From positions 1 to 64,000 of the forward strand of contig NZ_QTJV01000022.1 of the NCBI RefSeq assembly GCF_003412465.1: DNA of 64,000 bases, in the 5' to 3' direction. Positions 43,976-52,028 of this stretch are shown in pieces. Numbering within the stretch: position 1 is the stretch's first letter; each line of letters opens with the position of its first letter. The DNA is from Chitinophaga silvisoli. Its GTDB lineage: Bacteria > Bacteroidota > Bacteroidia > Chitinophagales > Chitinophagaceae. Under the pieces are notes generated by a model that searched no databases, had not been told where the DNA came from, and saw only the letters and a program-made list of their open reading frames with translations. Both the position numbers and the translations under genes were made by a program.

Positions 43976-44578
43976 ATGTTTATGAGTGATTCGCGTTTTA
44001 ATACGCAAATGTTTACTTCTGATGATTCCTTTGACCAAATCTATCCGCAAGGGATGCAACAATTGTCAAAGAGGCATTGGACACCGCTTCAGATTGCTAC
44101 CGCATCTGCGGCATTTCTGGCTCACAAGCCTGGTACCCGGATCCTGGATATAGGTAGTGGAGTAGGTAAATTCTGCCTGATAGGGGCACATTTTCATCCA
44201 GATTCTTATTTTTACGGAATAGAACAACGAAAAGAGCTGTATCTGTACGCCAGAAATGCTAAAGAAGTCTTGAAGATGGATAATGCCGACTTCATATGCG
44301 GCAACTTCACTCGTTTTAACGCAGGCCAGTACGATAGTTTTTACTTTTACAATTCATTTTTTGAACATCTGAAACCGGAAGACGGTATCGACCAGCAGAT
44401 TGATTATTCACCAGATCTTTATGACTATTATACCTGCTACCTGCAGGATATAATGGACCAAAGGGTGTCAGGTACCCGTTTTGTCACCTATTATAGTATG
44501 GGAGATGAGGTACCGGATAGTTATCAGCTGGTAGACGCTTCCGATGATATGCTTCTTAAAATGTGGATAAAACGTTAA
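43976..44578 (+). CDS. class I SAM-dependent methyltransferase
   Basis: 200 residues, cytosolic. The Rossmann-like methyltransferase core shows motif I ILDIGSGVGKFCLIGA (about 60-75), the acidic end of strand 2 in YFYGIEQRKEL, and NADFICGNFTRFNAGQYDSFYFYNSFFEHL as the later motifs. The substrate is unknown. ATG 43982 (second codon MSD) is an equally good start. The next small gene begins 20 bp downstream, so the two are probably in one transcript. Confidence 0.8.
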   Translation: MFMSDSRFNTQMFTSDDSFDQIYPQGMQQLSKRHWTPLQIATASAAFLAHKPGTRILDIGSGVGKFCLIGAHFHPDSYFYGIEQRKELYLYARNAKEVLKMDNADFICGNFTRFNAGQYDSFYFYNSFFEHLKPEDGIDQQIDYSPDLYDYYTCYLQDIMDQRVSGTRFVTYYSMGDEVPDSYQLVDASDDMLLKMWIKR

Positions 44579-44598
44579 CGGAAAAATTGATTAATGAC

Positions 44599-44841
44599 AT
44601 GAAAACAGAAGAATTAGCGTCGAAGATAATCGTCCAACTTAAAGATGCAAAAGACGACGACGCAGTTGAAGCATTATTGGATGCTTCTCTGAAAGAACTG
44701 GAAGCCAGCAAGATTTCCATCAGACAACTGGAAGAGAGACTGGAAGGAGTGTCACCTCTGGATGTAGATAGTGTACAATGGATGAACCTGCGATACACCC
44801 GTATCTACCTCCGCAAACAAGAGGAACTACAAGAAGCTTAA
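44599..44841 (+). CDS. small helical protein of unknown function
   Basis: 80 residues from ATG 44599; an in-frame ATG at 44563 would overlap the methyltransferase gene. The sequence is highly charged and predicted helical throughout (LKDAKDDDAVEALLDASLKELEASK, SIRQLEERLEGV, LRYTRIYLRKQEELQ), probably a short coiled coil. I recognise no family. It follows the methyltransferase closely and is followed by a strong terminator, so it is probably a real small gene rather than a chance frame. Confidence 0.65.
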   Translation: MKTEELASKIIVQLKDAKDDDAVEALLDASLKELEASKISIRQLEERLEGVSPLDVDSVQWMNLRYTRIYLRKQEELQEA

Positions 44842-44848
44842 TAAATAA

Positions 44849-44875
44849 GGCCCCGGCAGATGTCGGGGCCTTTTT
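44849..44875 (+). terminator. intrinsic terminator
   Basis: A perfect 7-bp GC stem (GGCCCCG / CGGGGCC) with an 8-nt loop followed by T5, just after the small helical gene. Confidence 0.88.
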
Positions 44876-44924
44876 ATTTCCTTTGATTTATAGTGATTAG
44901 TGAGAATACGCTCTATTTGACTAA

Positions 44925-45614
44925 TTAGCGGCCATGTCTGCCATTGCCTCCACCATGTCCACCTTCGTGTCCATGACCATTTCCTCCTCCATTGCCACGT
45001 CCGCCACCATTGTTCCAACCAGGTCCACCGCCCTCATGGCCTCTGCCGCCACCATTATTCCAACCGGGTCCACCGCCTTCATGACCACGACCACCACCGT
45101 TGTACCAACCAGGTCCACCGCCTTCATGACCACGACCACCACCATGGTTCCAACCGGGCCCACCTTCATGACCATGTCCGCCATAATATCCGCCTCCATG
45201 AGGCTGAGCAGCAAAGTAACGGGGATTACGTGAATCCCTGATGATTGGCTGACGCCCCCAGGCACCTCTGTAACCTGCATACCTGTTCCTGTAAACAACA
45301 GGGTGCAGGTAAGGACGAGGTTCATTTACCACTACCTTATAACCACGATACAGGTCATAATGGAAGCGTGGAGGCAAAGCAGGTGCAAACACCCATCGGC
45401 TGCCTTCCAGGTATATGAACTGGCGTTCAGGTACGTAATAATATGCGTCGATATCCGGCATGTAGTAATATTCAGCATAGTCATAACCCACAGGGCCCCA
45501 CGCTGGCTGGCTGCCAATATTCACGTTCACATTAAACCTCACCTGTGCGTCAGCCTTAAAACCGTATATTGAACCAATGGCTACTAAACAGGTAATAAGA
45601 ACTATCTTTTTCAT
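44925..45614 (-). CDS. exported Gly/His-rich repeat protein
   Basis: 229 residues from ATG 45614 (MKKIVLITCLVAIGSIYGFKADAQ, a signal peptide). The folded part (about 25-135) is rich in Tyr/Pro/Arg (YYYMPDIDAYYYVPERQFIYLEGSRWVFAPALPPRFHYDLYRGYKVVVNEPRPY) and resembles small periplasmic proteins of Bacteroidota with unknown function. The C-terminal part (about 146-229) is low complexity, with 15-residue repeats of RGHEGGGPGWNNGGG type, rich in Gly and His. His clusters could bind metal, but this is speculation. No neighbours suggest a pathway. Confidence 0.75.
   Translation of the reverse strand: MKKIVLITCLVAIGSIYGFKADAQVRFNVNVNIGSQPAWGPVGYDYAEYYYMPDIDAYYYVPERQFIYLEGSRWVFAPALPPRFHYDLYRGYKVVVNEPRPYLHPVVYRNRYAGYRGAWGRQPIIRDSRNPRYFAAQPHGGGYYGGHGHEGGPGWNHGGGRGHEGGGPGWYNGGGRGHEGGGPGWNNGGGRGHEGGGPGWNNGGGRGNGGGNGHGHEGGHGGGNGRHGR
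44994..45179 (-). repeat. 45-bp tandem repeat encoding Gly/His-rich units
   Basis: Four units of about 45 bp (the first one codon shorter) encode (G/R)GHEGGGPGWNNGGG with small variations. Copy-number change keeps frame. Confidence 0.85.
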
Positions 45615-45886
45615 AACAAGTGTTTTATACTTATCAATAGCCAAATAGAATGCCAAACTTATAAATTCCGATAAAACCCTTTACTGGTAAGGGTTTGTAT
45701 GTTGATGCCAAAATGAATCCTGCAAGATGCAGCGGCATTTTAAACAGGAGAGGGCTTTCAAAATGAATGGATGAATAAGGAGCATGATTTGAACTCAAAA
45801 ATGCCTATATTCAGTACCGGAATTGAAATACAGCCACGTTTAATGACCCAACAGACTACCCCATTTTTAAACCTTGTAAACGCTCA

Positions 45887-46543
45887 ATGAAATACCTGTC
45901 CTACTTTTTTTATATCGGTTGGCACTGGGGTATCAGCATGGCTTTTTTTATCATCTGGTATGAGATTCGCGGGGAAAAGCATTTCGGTGTAAAGACAATC
46001 GGCACAGATGACCTGGCGACGCATGTACCGGCTGAAGAACTGGAGCATGCATCCATGTACGAGCCAGTGAATTATTATACAGGTAGCTGGTTATTTGATC
46101 ATGTGGAAAAGCATGAACTGGTTTCAGCATTCCTGGATGTAGGTTGCGGTAAAGGGAGAGTGCTGGCTATTGCAGCTGCCTATGGTTTTAAACATATCAT
46201 AGGAATTGATTTCTCACCCAGGCTCTATGGCGATGCGCTGGAAACGGCGACCGCACTGGAGAAGAGGTATAGCGATTGTAAGGTAGATGTTGTATGTGCC
46301 GATGCCAGGAAATATAATATTCCTGACCAGGTAGGCGTCATCTTCCTGTTCAACCCTTTTGACGAGGTGATCATGAATGATTTCATTGACCAGGTGATGG
46401 AAAGTCTGATCCGGAACCCCCGTCCGCTCAAGATCCTGTATGCAAACCCACAGTGCAAACAACTCTTTTTAAATGCCGGGTTTAAGGAGCAGTATGCCTT
46501 TCAGAAATTGAAATACCTGAAAGGCTCTGTGCTGACATTTTAA
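45887..46543 (+). CDS. class I SAM-dependent methyltransferase, N-terminal membrane segment
   Basis: 218 residues. A hydrophobic N-terminal helix (YLSYFFYIGWHWGISMAFFIIWY, about 3-25) may anchor it to the inner membrane. The methyltransferase core follows: FLDVGCGKGRVLAIAAAYGF (motif I, about 82-101), IIGIDFSPRLYGDA (motif II) and VGVIFLFNPFDE (motif IV region). The substrate is unknown. It starts after a 270-bp non-coding stretch and stands alone; OsmC follows after 82 bp. Confidence 0.8.
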   Translation: MKYLSYFFYIGWHWGISMAFFIIWYEIRGEKHFGVKTIGTDDLATHVPAEELEHASMYEPVNYYTGSWLFDHVEKHELVSAFLDVGCGKGRVLAIAAAYGFKHIIGIDFSPRLYGDALETATALEKRYSDCKVDVVCADARKYNIPDQVGVIFLFNPFDEVIMNDFIDQVMESLIRNPRPLKILYANPQCKQLFLNAGFKEQYAFQKLKYLKGSVLTF

Positions 46544-46625
46544 CCTGGGTTAAAATTATTGCGTTAAGAAAAGTCCAATTTTACATCAACAAACAAATAC
46601 ACAAAACACCTAAAAACCAGATATT

Positions 46626-47048
46626 ATGAAAAGAACAGCAAATGCACATTGGAATGGTAATTTAAAAGAAGGTAAAGGCAATATTTCTGTCCAGAGCACC
46701 GTGCTGACAAATACACAGTATTCTTTTAACGCACGTTTTGCAGATGGCGTAGGTACAAACCCTGAAGAACTGCTGGGTGCTTCCCATGCAGGTTGTTTCA
46801 CCATGGCACTGAGTGCCGCACTGACCAAAGCTGGTTTTACAGCGAATGACCTGGATACCAAAGCGACAGTAGAACTGGATCCGGCTATTGGTGCTATCAC
46901 AGGTATTACACTGGACCTGGTTGCTGCTGCTATTGAAGGAGTGAGTGAAGAGCAGTTCAACGAGATAGCAAAAGGAGCGAAGGAAGGTTGCCCTATTTCT
47001 AAGGCGCTGGCAGCTACGCCGATTACTTTGAATGTGACTTATAAATAA
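46626..47048 (+). CDS. osmC: OsmC-family peroxiredoxin
   Basis: 140 residues, normal family length. It reduces organic hydroperoxides. The two redox-active cysteines are C57 (ELLGASHAGCFTMALS) and C122 (AKEGCPISKAL), and the start KRTANAHWNGNLKEGKGNISVQS matches the OsmC rather than the Ohr branch. Cytosolic, no signal. Stress-inducible in other bacteria; no regulatory site is identified here. A bidirectional terminator separates it from the convergent gene at 47095. Confidence 0.92.
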   Translation: MKRTANAHWNGNLKEGKGNISVQSTVLTNTQYSFNARFADGVGTNPEELLGASHAGCFTMALSAALTKAGFTANDLDTKATVELDPAIGAITGITLDLVAAAIEGVSEEQFNEIAKGAKEGCPISKALAATPITLNVTYK

Positions 47049-47059
47049 CAAATAAAAAA

Positions 47060-47095
47060 AGAAGTTGTATCAATTTTTGATACAACTTCTTCTTT
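47060..47095. terminator. bidirectional intrinsic terminator
   Basis: A perfect 13-bp stem (AGAAGTTGTATCA, 47060-47072, with its complement at 47078-47090) around a 5-nt loop, flanked by A7 and by TCTTTT. It serves osmC and the convergent gene. Confidence 0.85.
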
Positions 47096-47871
47096 TAATT
47101 TTTTGCAGGTGTGATCTCGTCTGCCTCAGGAGTAGGATTCAGCACATATTGCTTTTTCTTCGGGTCATACATAATATACAGGTACCCGCCTCTCTTTCCC
47201 ACATCATTCCACACGGTAATATCTTTGTTGCCATCGTTGTTAATATCATCTACAATGGTATTGCCATAAATAATGGTCCACACATTTCCACTGGCCGTTT
47301 TCACTTTTTCAAAGTCGATCTCCTGCGTCACCTTGTTCGTCACCTTGTCTACAATCTTCAGCTTACGCATAATGGCTTGCTTACCAACCGTTTTCTTGCT
47401 ATACACGCCTACCAGGTATTTATCTTTCAGGCTCGCACTCTGGATAATATCAATCGGATCGATCTTCGCACTTGCCACCGTATCAATCAGTTCCCCGGTC
47501 TTTTCCAGTTCAAGGGTTTCGGGTGTCATGTTGTTCTTCAATGACATCCAGGTACCTTTCATCTTATTGCCGTAAAACAGGAAGTCCATCATGGCATTCG
47601 GCTGGTTATTAATGGTTTCTTTCAAAACCATATGGGTACGCTCGTTGAGAATACCGTGGATCGGAATAGGTTCGTTCAGGTTATCGTACATGTAAACCCC
47701 TTTCACAGTAATGGCTTCCGGGTCATCTCCATAACCACGCAGCAGCTGAATAGAAAGATGAATTGGACGGTCTCCGATCTTCCCCTTGAAATTATAGCAA
47801 ACATACCAGCCTGCATGACTGGTGCCGGCCAATAGCAGGCATAGGAGCAGGGATAGGATAGATTTTTTCAT
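47095..47871 (-). CDS. exported protein of unknown function
   Basis: 258 residues from ATG 47871 (MKKSILSLLLCLLLAGTSHAGW, a signal peptide); an upstream start would add 18 residues without sense. The first half (about 20-130) is beta-rich (WYVCYNFKGKIGDRPIHLSIQLLRGYG, AITVKGVYMYDNLNEPI, GNKMKGTWMSLK) and reads like a short lipocalin-like or DUF-type domain that recurs in Bacteroidota. Near the end lies a calcium-loop-like DDINNDGNKDITVWND of FG-GAP type. I do not recognise a named family. It is convergent with osmC. Confidence 0.7.
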   Translation of the reverse strand: MKKSILSLLLCLLLAGTSHAGWYVCYNFKGKIGDRPIHLSIQLLRGYGDDPEAITVKGVYMYDNLNEPIPIHGILNERTHMVLKETINNQPNAMMDFLFYGNKMKGTWMSLKNNMTPETLELEKTGELIDTVASAKIDPIDIIQSASLKDKYLVGVYSKKTVGKQAIMRKLKIVDKVTNKVTQEIDFEKVKTASGNVWTIIYGNTIVDDINNDGNKDITVWNDVGKRGGYLYIMYDPKKKQYVLNPTPEADEITPAKN

Positions 47872-47957
47872 AGGTATTGGGTTTGGAATAGGACAAAGAT
47901 ACCCCAACTTATTGAGATTTTTCATATATGATGGTAATTCAGGAAATACTTATTACA

Positions 47958-47979
47958 TTTACGTAACCAATTACGTAAA
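47958..47979. promoter_or_regulatory. MarR-type operator overlapping the marR-GNAT start region
   Basis: A perfect 9-bp inverted repeat (TTTACGTAA - CCAA - TTACGTAAA) ends 2 bp before ATG 47982. Size and symmetry fit a MarR dimer site and predict autorepression. Confidence 0.7.
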
Positions 47980-47981
47980 TT

Positions 47982-48941
47982 ATGTCAACAATGGAATTCT
48001 TCAAAGAAGCCGGCAAAATGGCATTAGGGAGCAGGCTCCGCTTACTTACGGAAAAGATCACTGAAGATGCAGCACAGGTATATCATCTCTACGGTATAGA
48101 TATGCAGCCGAAATGGTTCCCGGTATTCTACGTACTTTCCAAAGGAGAAGGCAAAACCATCACGGCCATTGCCAAAGAAATAGGTCATTCTCATCCATCC
48201 GTGAGCAAGATCACGACAGAGATGGCAAAGGCCGGGTACCTGCTGGAAAAAAAAGATAAGGCGGACGGCCGGCGAAATGTAGTCCAATTGTCTAAGAAAG
48301 GAAAAGAGACTGCCCTGCTGATTGAGGATCAATATAAAGATGTGGAACAGGCGGTGAATGAAATCTCTGCACAAACGAGGAATGATCTGTGGAAGGCGAT
48401 TGAAGAATGGGAATACCTGCTGGAAGAGAAAAGCCTGCTCCGCCGGGTGCTGGAAACGAAGAAGCAGCGGGAAGGCAATACGATTCGTATTGTAGAGTAT
48501 ACACCTGCATATCAGCAGGCATTTCGTGAGCTGAATGAAGAATGGATCACCACCTATTTTAAGATGGAAGCTGCGGATTATAAAGCCCTGGATCATCCTA
48601 ATGAATACATCCTGGATAAGGGGGGATATATTTTGGTCGCGCTGGATGGTGATACCCCCGTAGGGGTATGTGCATTGATTAAGATGGAGGATCCTGTATA
48701 TGAATATGAACTGGCGAAGATGGCAGTATCTCCCAAAGCACAGGGGAAGAGTGTGGGATATAAATTAGGAACTGCCATTGTGGAAAAAGCCCGTTCATTA
48801 GGTGCAAAGAATGTATACCTGGAGAGTAATACGATTCTTAAACCAGCTATTGGATTGTATCAGAAATTAGGGTTTAAAAAAGTGGCGGGTAGGGCTACGC
48901 CGTATGAGAGATGTAATATTCAGATGGAACTGATTTTATAA
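47982..48941 (+). CDS. MarR-family regulator fused to GNAT acetyltransferase
   Basis: 319 residues. Residues 1-150 form a winged-helix MarR domain (KWFPVFYVLSKGEGKTITAIAKEIGHSHPSVSKITTEMAKAGYLLEKKDKADGRRNVVQLS). Residues about 165-319 form a GNAT domain (VALDGDTPVGVCALIK, then the acetyl-CoA loop AVSPKAQGKSVGYKLGTAIVEKA, then YLESNTILKPAIGLYQKLGFKKV). Such two-domain proteins are known in Bacteroidota and other phyla; the acetylation target is unknown. An inverted repeat at the start suggests autorepression. No divergent target gene adjoins, as the neighbouring minus-strand gene at 47871 is 110 bp away and could be a second target. Confidence 0.9.
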   Translation: MSTMEFFKEAGKMALGSRLRLLTEKITEDAAQVYHLYGIDMQPKWFPVFYVLSKGEGKTITAIAKEIGHSHPSVSKITTEMAKAGYLLEKKDKADGRRNVVQLSKKGKETALLIEDQYKDVEQAVNEISAQTRNDLWKAIEEWEYLLEEKSLLRRVLETKKQREGNTIRIVEYTPAYQQAFRELNEEWITTYFKMEAADYKALDHPNEYILDKGGYILVALDGDTPVGVCALIKMEDPVYEYELAKMAVSPKAQGKSVGYKLGTAIVEKARSLGAKNVYLESNTILKPAIGLYQKLGFKKVAGRATPYERCNIQMELIL

Positions 48942-48944
48942 AAA

Positions 48945-48974
48945 AACATGGTCGGCATTGACACCGGCCATGTT
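48945..48974. terminator. bidirectional terminator hairpin
   Basis: An 11-bp stem with one G-U pair (AACATGGTCGG / CCGGCCATGTT) and an 8-nt loop. On the minus strand it runs into a T-rich tract, so it best serves the DUF2272 gene; it also ends the MarR-GNAT transcript. Confidence 0.65.
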
Positions 48975-48979
48975 GATTG

Positions 48980-49552
48980 TTATTTCAGATCGCGGATCAC
49001 CGAAATATAAGGTGAACTGGATCTTTGAATAATTTTCATCCCGTCATTCAGTCTTACTTTCTTTTTCCTGATTGAATCACTTTCATTGCCGCCTATTGTC
49101 ATTACATAATGCCCATTTGCATCTGTACCTTTTTCAACTACAATGGCAGAATGTGAAGGGTAATCTTTGTGTTTTTGGGCGTAAGTAAAATCGTATTTAT
49201 TGCCTCCTCTGTTATTTTGAATAATATCCCCGAGTTCTGGTGTTACATCAGCTATATCAAAACCCCTGAAAACGCCTGTGTTATTTACCGTATTTTGAAT
49301 GGCAAAATGTACGAACCTGGAATGCGAGGGTGCAAATAAAAATTCCTGCTTTGTAGCGCCGGCGCTCTTTACGCAGTAGGAGACAAATACAGCCGACCAG
49401 GGAGTCTCTGTGCCAGGAAAATCAAGGCCCAGGTTTTGCCAGTACTCTTTAATTTGTTGCGATAAAGGTTGGTCGTCTTCACTCTCGAAGTGGAATTGTT
49501 CATATTGATTGTTGGTGAGGTCAACCAACTTTTTTACGTAATCCGTAATCAT
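48980..49552 (-). CDS. DUF2272-type (NlpC/P60-like) protein
   Basis: 190 residues, no signal peptide. The pattern TPWSAVFVSYCVKSAGA (about 50-66, with Cys), FLFAPSHSRFVHFAIQN, ELGDIIQNNRGG and the later HSAIVVEKGTDANGHYVMTIGGNES resembles DUF2272 proteins. That fold is similar to papain-like NlpC/P60 or CHAP amidases: the Cys and the His of HSAIVV are candidate catalytic residues. If enzymatic it may act on peptidoglycan or peptides, but it lacks an export signal. Alone between two regulatory-looking genes. Confidence 0.7.
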   Translation of the reverse strand: MITDYVKKLVDLTNNQYEQFHFESEDDQPLSQQIKEYWQNLGLDFPGTETPWSAVFVSYCVKSAGATKQEFLFAPSHSRFVHFAIQNTVNNTGVFRGFDIADVTPELGDIIQNNRGGNKYDFTYAQKHKDYPSHSAIVVEKGTDANGHYVMTIGGNESDSIRKKKVRLNDGMKIIQRSSSPYISVIRDLK

Positions 49553-49713
49553 GCTCCATGAAGTTTTTGGGGTGAATTAAAAAAAGTAAAACTAGCCCAT
49601 CGTGTCTGGTTTATCAATACCAACTAGTTTGTATTTTTCGTTAAATCCAGAAGAGTGGACCTATTTAGAAGCCCTTCATCATCGAGGTAGAAAAACATTA
49701 AAATAATAACATT

Positions 49714-49830
49714 AAAAGAGGCTATATCAAAAAGTAATCTGAAGGCATTGAGAATTACAAAAACGAAAATTCTCTCCACCAGGAACCCGAATTAAATCCC
49801 GGGAATTTTACTTTTGATACAGCCTTTTTT
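49714..49830. repeat. 117-bp imperfect inverted-repeat element, MITE-like or terminator
   Basis: The arms AAAAGAGGCTATATCAAAAAGTAAT (49714-49738) and its near-complement at 49805-49830 enclose about 66 bp that hold smaller palindromes (GAATTACAAAAACGAAAATTC region, CCCGAATTAAATCCCGGG). The ends resemble insertion-sequence termini of GGCTGTATCAAAAG type. It lies just downstream of the aldo/keto reductase stop and may also terminate its transcript. Confidence 0.6.
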
Positions 49831-49831
49831 C

Positions 49832-50830
49832 TTAATTGTTCACCAATTTCATTGCTCCCGGCAGGTATCTTTCACCCAGGTTCGGATACTTTACCACCAG
49901 TGCATCTATTGCTGCCAGATCGTCTTTTGACAGCACCAGATCCACGGCCTTTGCATTTTCTTCCAGGTACTTAATCCTCCTGGTACCAGGAATCGGAATA
50001 ATATCTTCTCCCTGTGCCAGCACCCATGCCAGCGCTAACTGTGCAGGCGTACATTGCTTGCCTGCCGCCAGTGCCGCAAATTCAGCCACCAGTTTTTCAT
50101 TATTCTCCAGGTTCTCTTTCTGATAGCGTGGCAGCCCTTTTCTGAAATCACCATCCGCCAGGTTTTCAGGATTGGCATTGATCACTAAGCCTCTTGACAG
50201 TGGAGAATAAGGCACCAGTGAAGTACCCAGTTCTCTTGCTGTATTGAGAATATCGCCTTCCACGTCCCTTGTCAGGATAGAGTACTCTGTCTGCAATGCA
50301 GCAATCGGGTGTACCGCATTGGCCTTTCTTAAAGAAGTGGCAGATGCTTCACTCAGTCCCAGGTATCTTACCTTACCCTCTTTCACCAGTTCCGCCATCG
50401 CAGCTACCGTTTCTTCAATAGGCACATTCGGATCCACACGATGTGCATAATACAGATCGATGGTATCTATGCCCAGTCTTTTCAAAGACTGTTCTACAGC
50501 GGTTTTGATCCATGCAGGAGAGCCGTCAAAATAAGTGTTGCTTGAGCCGCTGGGTCCAGCTTGTCCATCTCTGAAGCGAAAGCCGAATTTAGTAGCGATA
50601 AAGATCTTATCCCTGTTTGGGACCAGTACTTTTGAAATGAGGGATTCATTTGCACCAGCGCCATACATATCAGCAGTATCCCAGAAGTTAATGCCCAGTT
50701 CAAGTGCCCTGTGCAGGGTGGCGATGCTTTCTGTATCATTGCTGGGGCCGTAAGCAAAGCTCATACCCATACAACCCAATCCTGTAGCGGAGAGCTTTTC
50801 GCCGGTATTACCAAGATTTCTGTACTTCAT
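49832..50830 (-). CDS. aldo/keto reductase
   Basis: 332 residues from ATG 50830 ([24 protein letters not shown]). The NADPH-dependent (beta/alpha)8 enzyme carries all catalytic residues: Asp and Tyr in [15 protein letters not shown], Lys in FIATKFGF and His in YYAHRVDP. The C-terminal cofactor-binding [20 protein letters not shown] is standard. It belongs to the AKR13/YajO-like group; the physiological carbonyl substrate is unknown. An AraC-family gene lies 137 bp upstream in the same direction and probably controls it, a common pairing. Confidence 0.92.
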   Translation of the reverse strand: MKYRNLGNTGEKLSATGLGCMGMSFAYGPSNDTESIATLHRALELGINFWDTADMYGAGANESLISKVLVPNRDKIFIATKFGFRFRDGQAGPSGSSNTYFDGSPAWIKTAVEQSLKRLGIDTIDLYYAHRVDPNVPIEETVAAMAELVKEGKVRYLGLSEASATSLRKANAVHPIAALQTEYSILTRDVEGDILNTARELGTSLVPYSPLSRGLVINANPENLADGDFRKGLPRYQKENLENNEKLVAEFAALAAGKQCTPAQLALAWVLAQGEDIIPIPGTRRIKYLEENAKAVDLVLSKDDLAAIDALVVKYPNLGERYLPGAMKLVNN

Positions 50831-50966
50831 AATTGTGCGTGTTTTGTACACACAAAGTTAGGAGGCGCATGGCAGGCCGCCCTTACCGGAATCAAACAAG
50901 AACTTATAATTTTCAAACAAGGATAATATTATGCTGGTTCCCAATAACCATAGTACTCTTTCAGTT

Positions 50967-51863
50967 TCAAATAAGGACAGCCCCATTCCGCACCTCGCCC
51001 GGAGCTACTCCTGCATGCTTGCGGAAGAAGTTGGTAAAATAGGGTGGTGACTCAAAACCCAAGGCATACCCTATTTCCGCAATGTTCCAGTCTGTATGCT
51101 GTAGCAGGGCCGTGGCCTCGCGCGTAATGCGGGAAGCAATATGCGCAGTGGTCGTCTTGCCTGTGATTTCCTTGACAGAACGGTTCAGGTGATTCACATG
51201 AACGGAGAGGCTTTGTGCAAAGTCATTCGCTGTTTTCAGGCGTAACGCGGCTTCCGGCGTATCAATGGGAAACTGTCTTTCCAGCAGCTCCAGGAATAAA
51301 CTGGAGATGCGGGCAGAGGCATTCGTATGTTTTTCGAATGAACCGGCCGGTGTGAGTTTCATACCCTCGTGAATGAGCAACTGTACACAATTGCGGAGTA
51401 CGCTGAACTTATGTATATAATCTCCATTCATTTCCCTGGACATTTTTCCAAAAATGGCTGAGATCTCCCCGATCTGCGCTTCGTTTGGAAAGAACACAGG
51501 GTGCGGGGTACCGATGCTAAAGAGGGGCGAATCCTGCAATTTCTCTATCTGAGACAGGAAGGCCTCTGTGAAAATGCAGTACGAGCCCCGCTGATCCGGG
51601 TCCTCCGTTTCCCATGAATAGGGCACCATGGGATTGGAGAAGAGGAGTGCCGGCCTGTCAATATTGATCCAGGTATCGGCATAGTGAATCTTGCCAGTGC
51701 CTATGATCAGTGAGATTTTGTAGAAGTCCCGGCGGCTGTAAGGGCTGTTGGTTACACACGTCTGCCGCATGAAGATATTAAAATGCCCGGGGCCGTTTTC
51801 GCTCATGGGTGTCGCCTCGGGGTGACGATTGTAAAAGTCCTGGATACTTTCGGAGCGTTTCAT
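50967..51863 (-). CDS. AraC-family transcriptional regulator
   Basis: 298 residues. The N-terminal half (about 1-190) is a cupin-like sensor domain (NIFMRQTCVTNSPYSRRDFYKISLIIGTGKIHYADTWINIDRPALLFSNPMVPYSWE). The C-terminal pair of helix-turn-helix motifs (about 205-298) shows SLSVHVNHLNRSVKEITGKTTTAHI and NIAEIGYALGFESPPYFTNFFRKHAGVAPGEVR. The ligand is unknown. It is transcribed toward the aldo/keto reductase and diverges from the GH127 gene (165 bp), so either could be the target. Confidence 0.9.
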   Translation of the reverse strand: MKRSESIQDFYNRHPEATPMSENGPGHFNIFMRQTCVTNSPYSRRDFYKISLIIGTGKIHYADTWINIDRPALLFSNPMVPYSWETEDPDQRGSYCIFTEAFLSQIEKLQDSPLFSIGTPHPVFFPNEAQIGEISAIFGKMSREMNGDYIHKFSVLRNCVQLLIHEGMKLTPAGSFEKHTNASARISSLFLELLERQFPIDTPEAALRLKTANDFAQSLSVHVNHLNRSVKEITGKTTTAHIASRITREATALLQHTDWNIAEIGYALGFESPPYFTNFFRKHAGVAPGEVRNGAVLI

Positions 51864-52028
51864 ACCTTAAAGTTATAAAATTCAAACATAATGTTGCCAG
51901 TCGGCCTCGGTAATTTCATTTCCCTACCCCAAAACGCCTGCCCTGGGGCAAGGGTATATTGTCTGCCTAATTAAATTTGAAAGGATATATTGATTTTTTA
52001 TCTTACCGGCAAAATAATACCCACGTAA

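Noticed and set aside
44994-45179. CRISPR array
   Set aside because: Head-to-tail 45-bp coding repeats without spacers, in frame within a secreted protein.
47065-47544. 159-codon plus-strand frame downstream of osmC
   Set aside because: Begins inside the terminator hairpin and lies opposite a signal-peptide gene.
49575-49700. Possible transposase remnant (SLNPEEWTYLEALHHRGRKTL-like reading)
   Set aside because: Only about 35 codons, no start, no recognised family; not enough to call.
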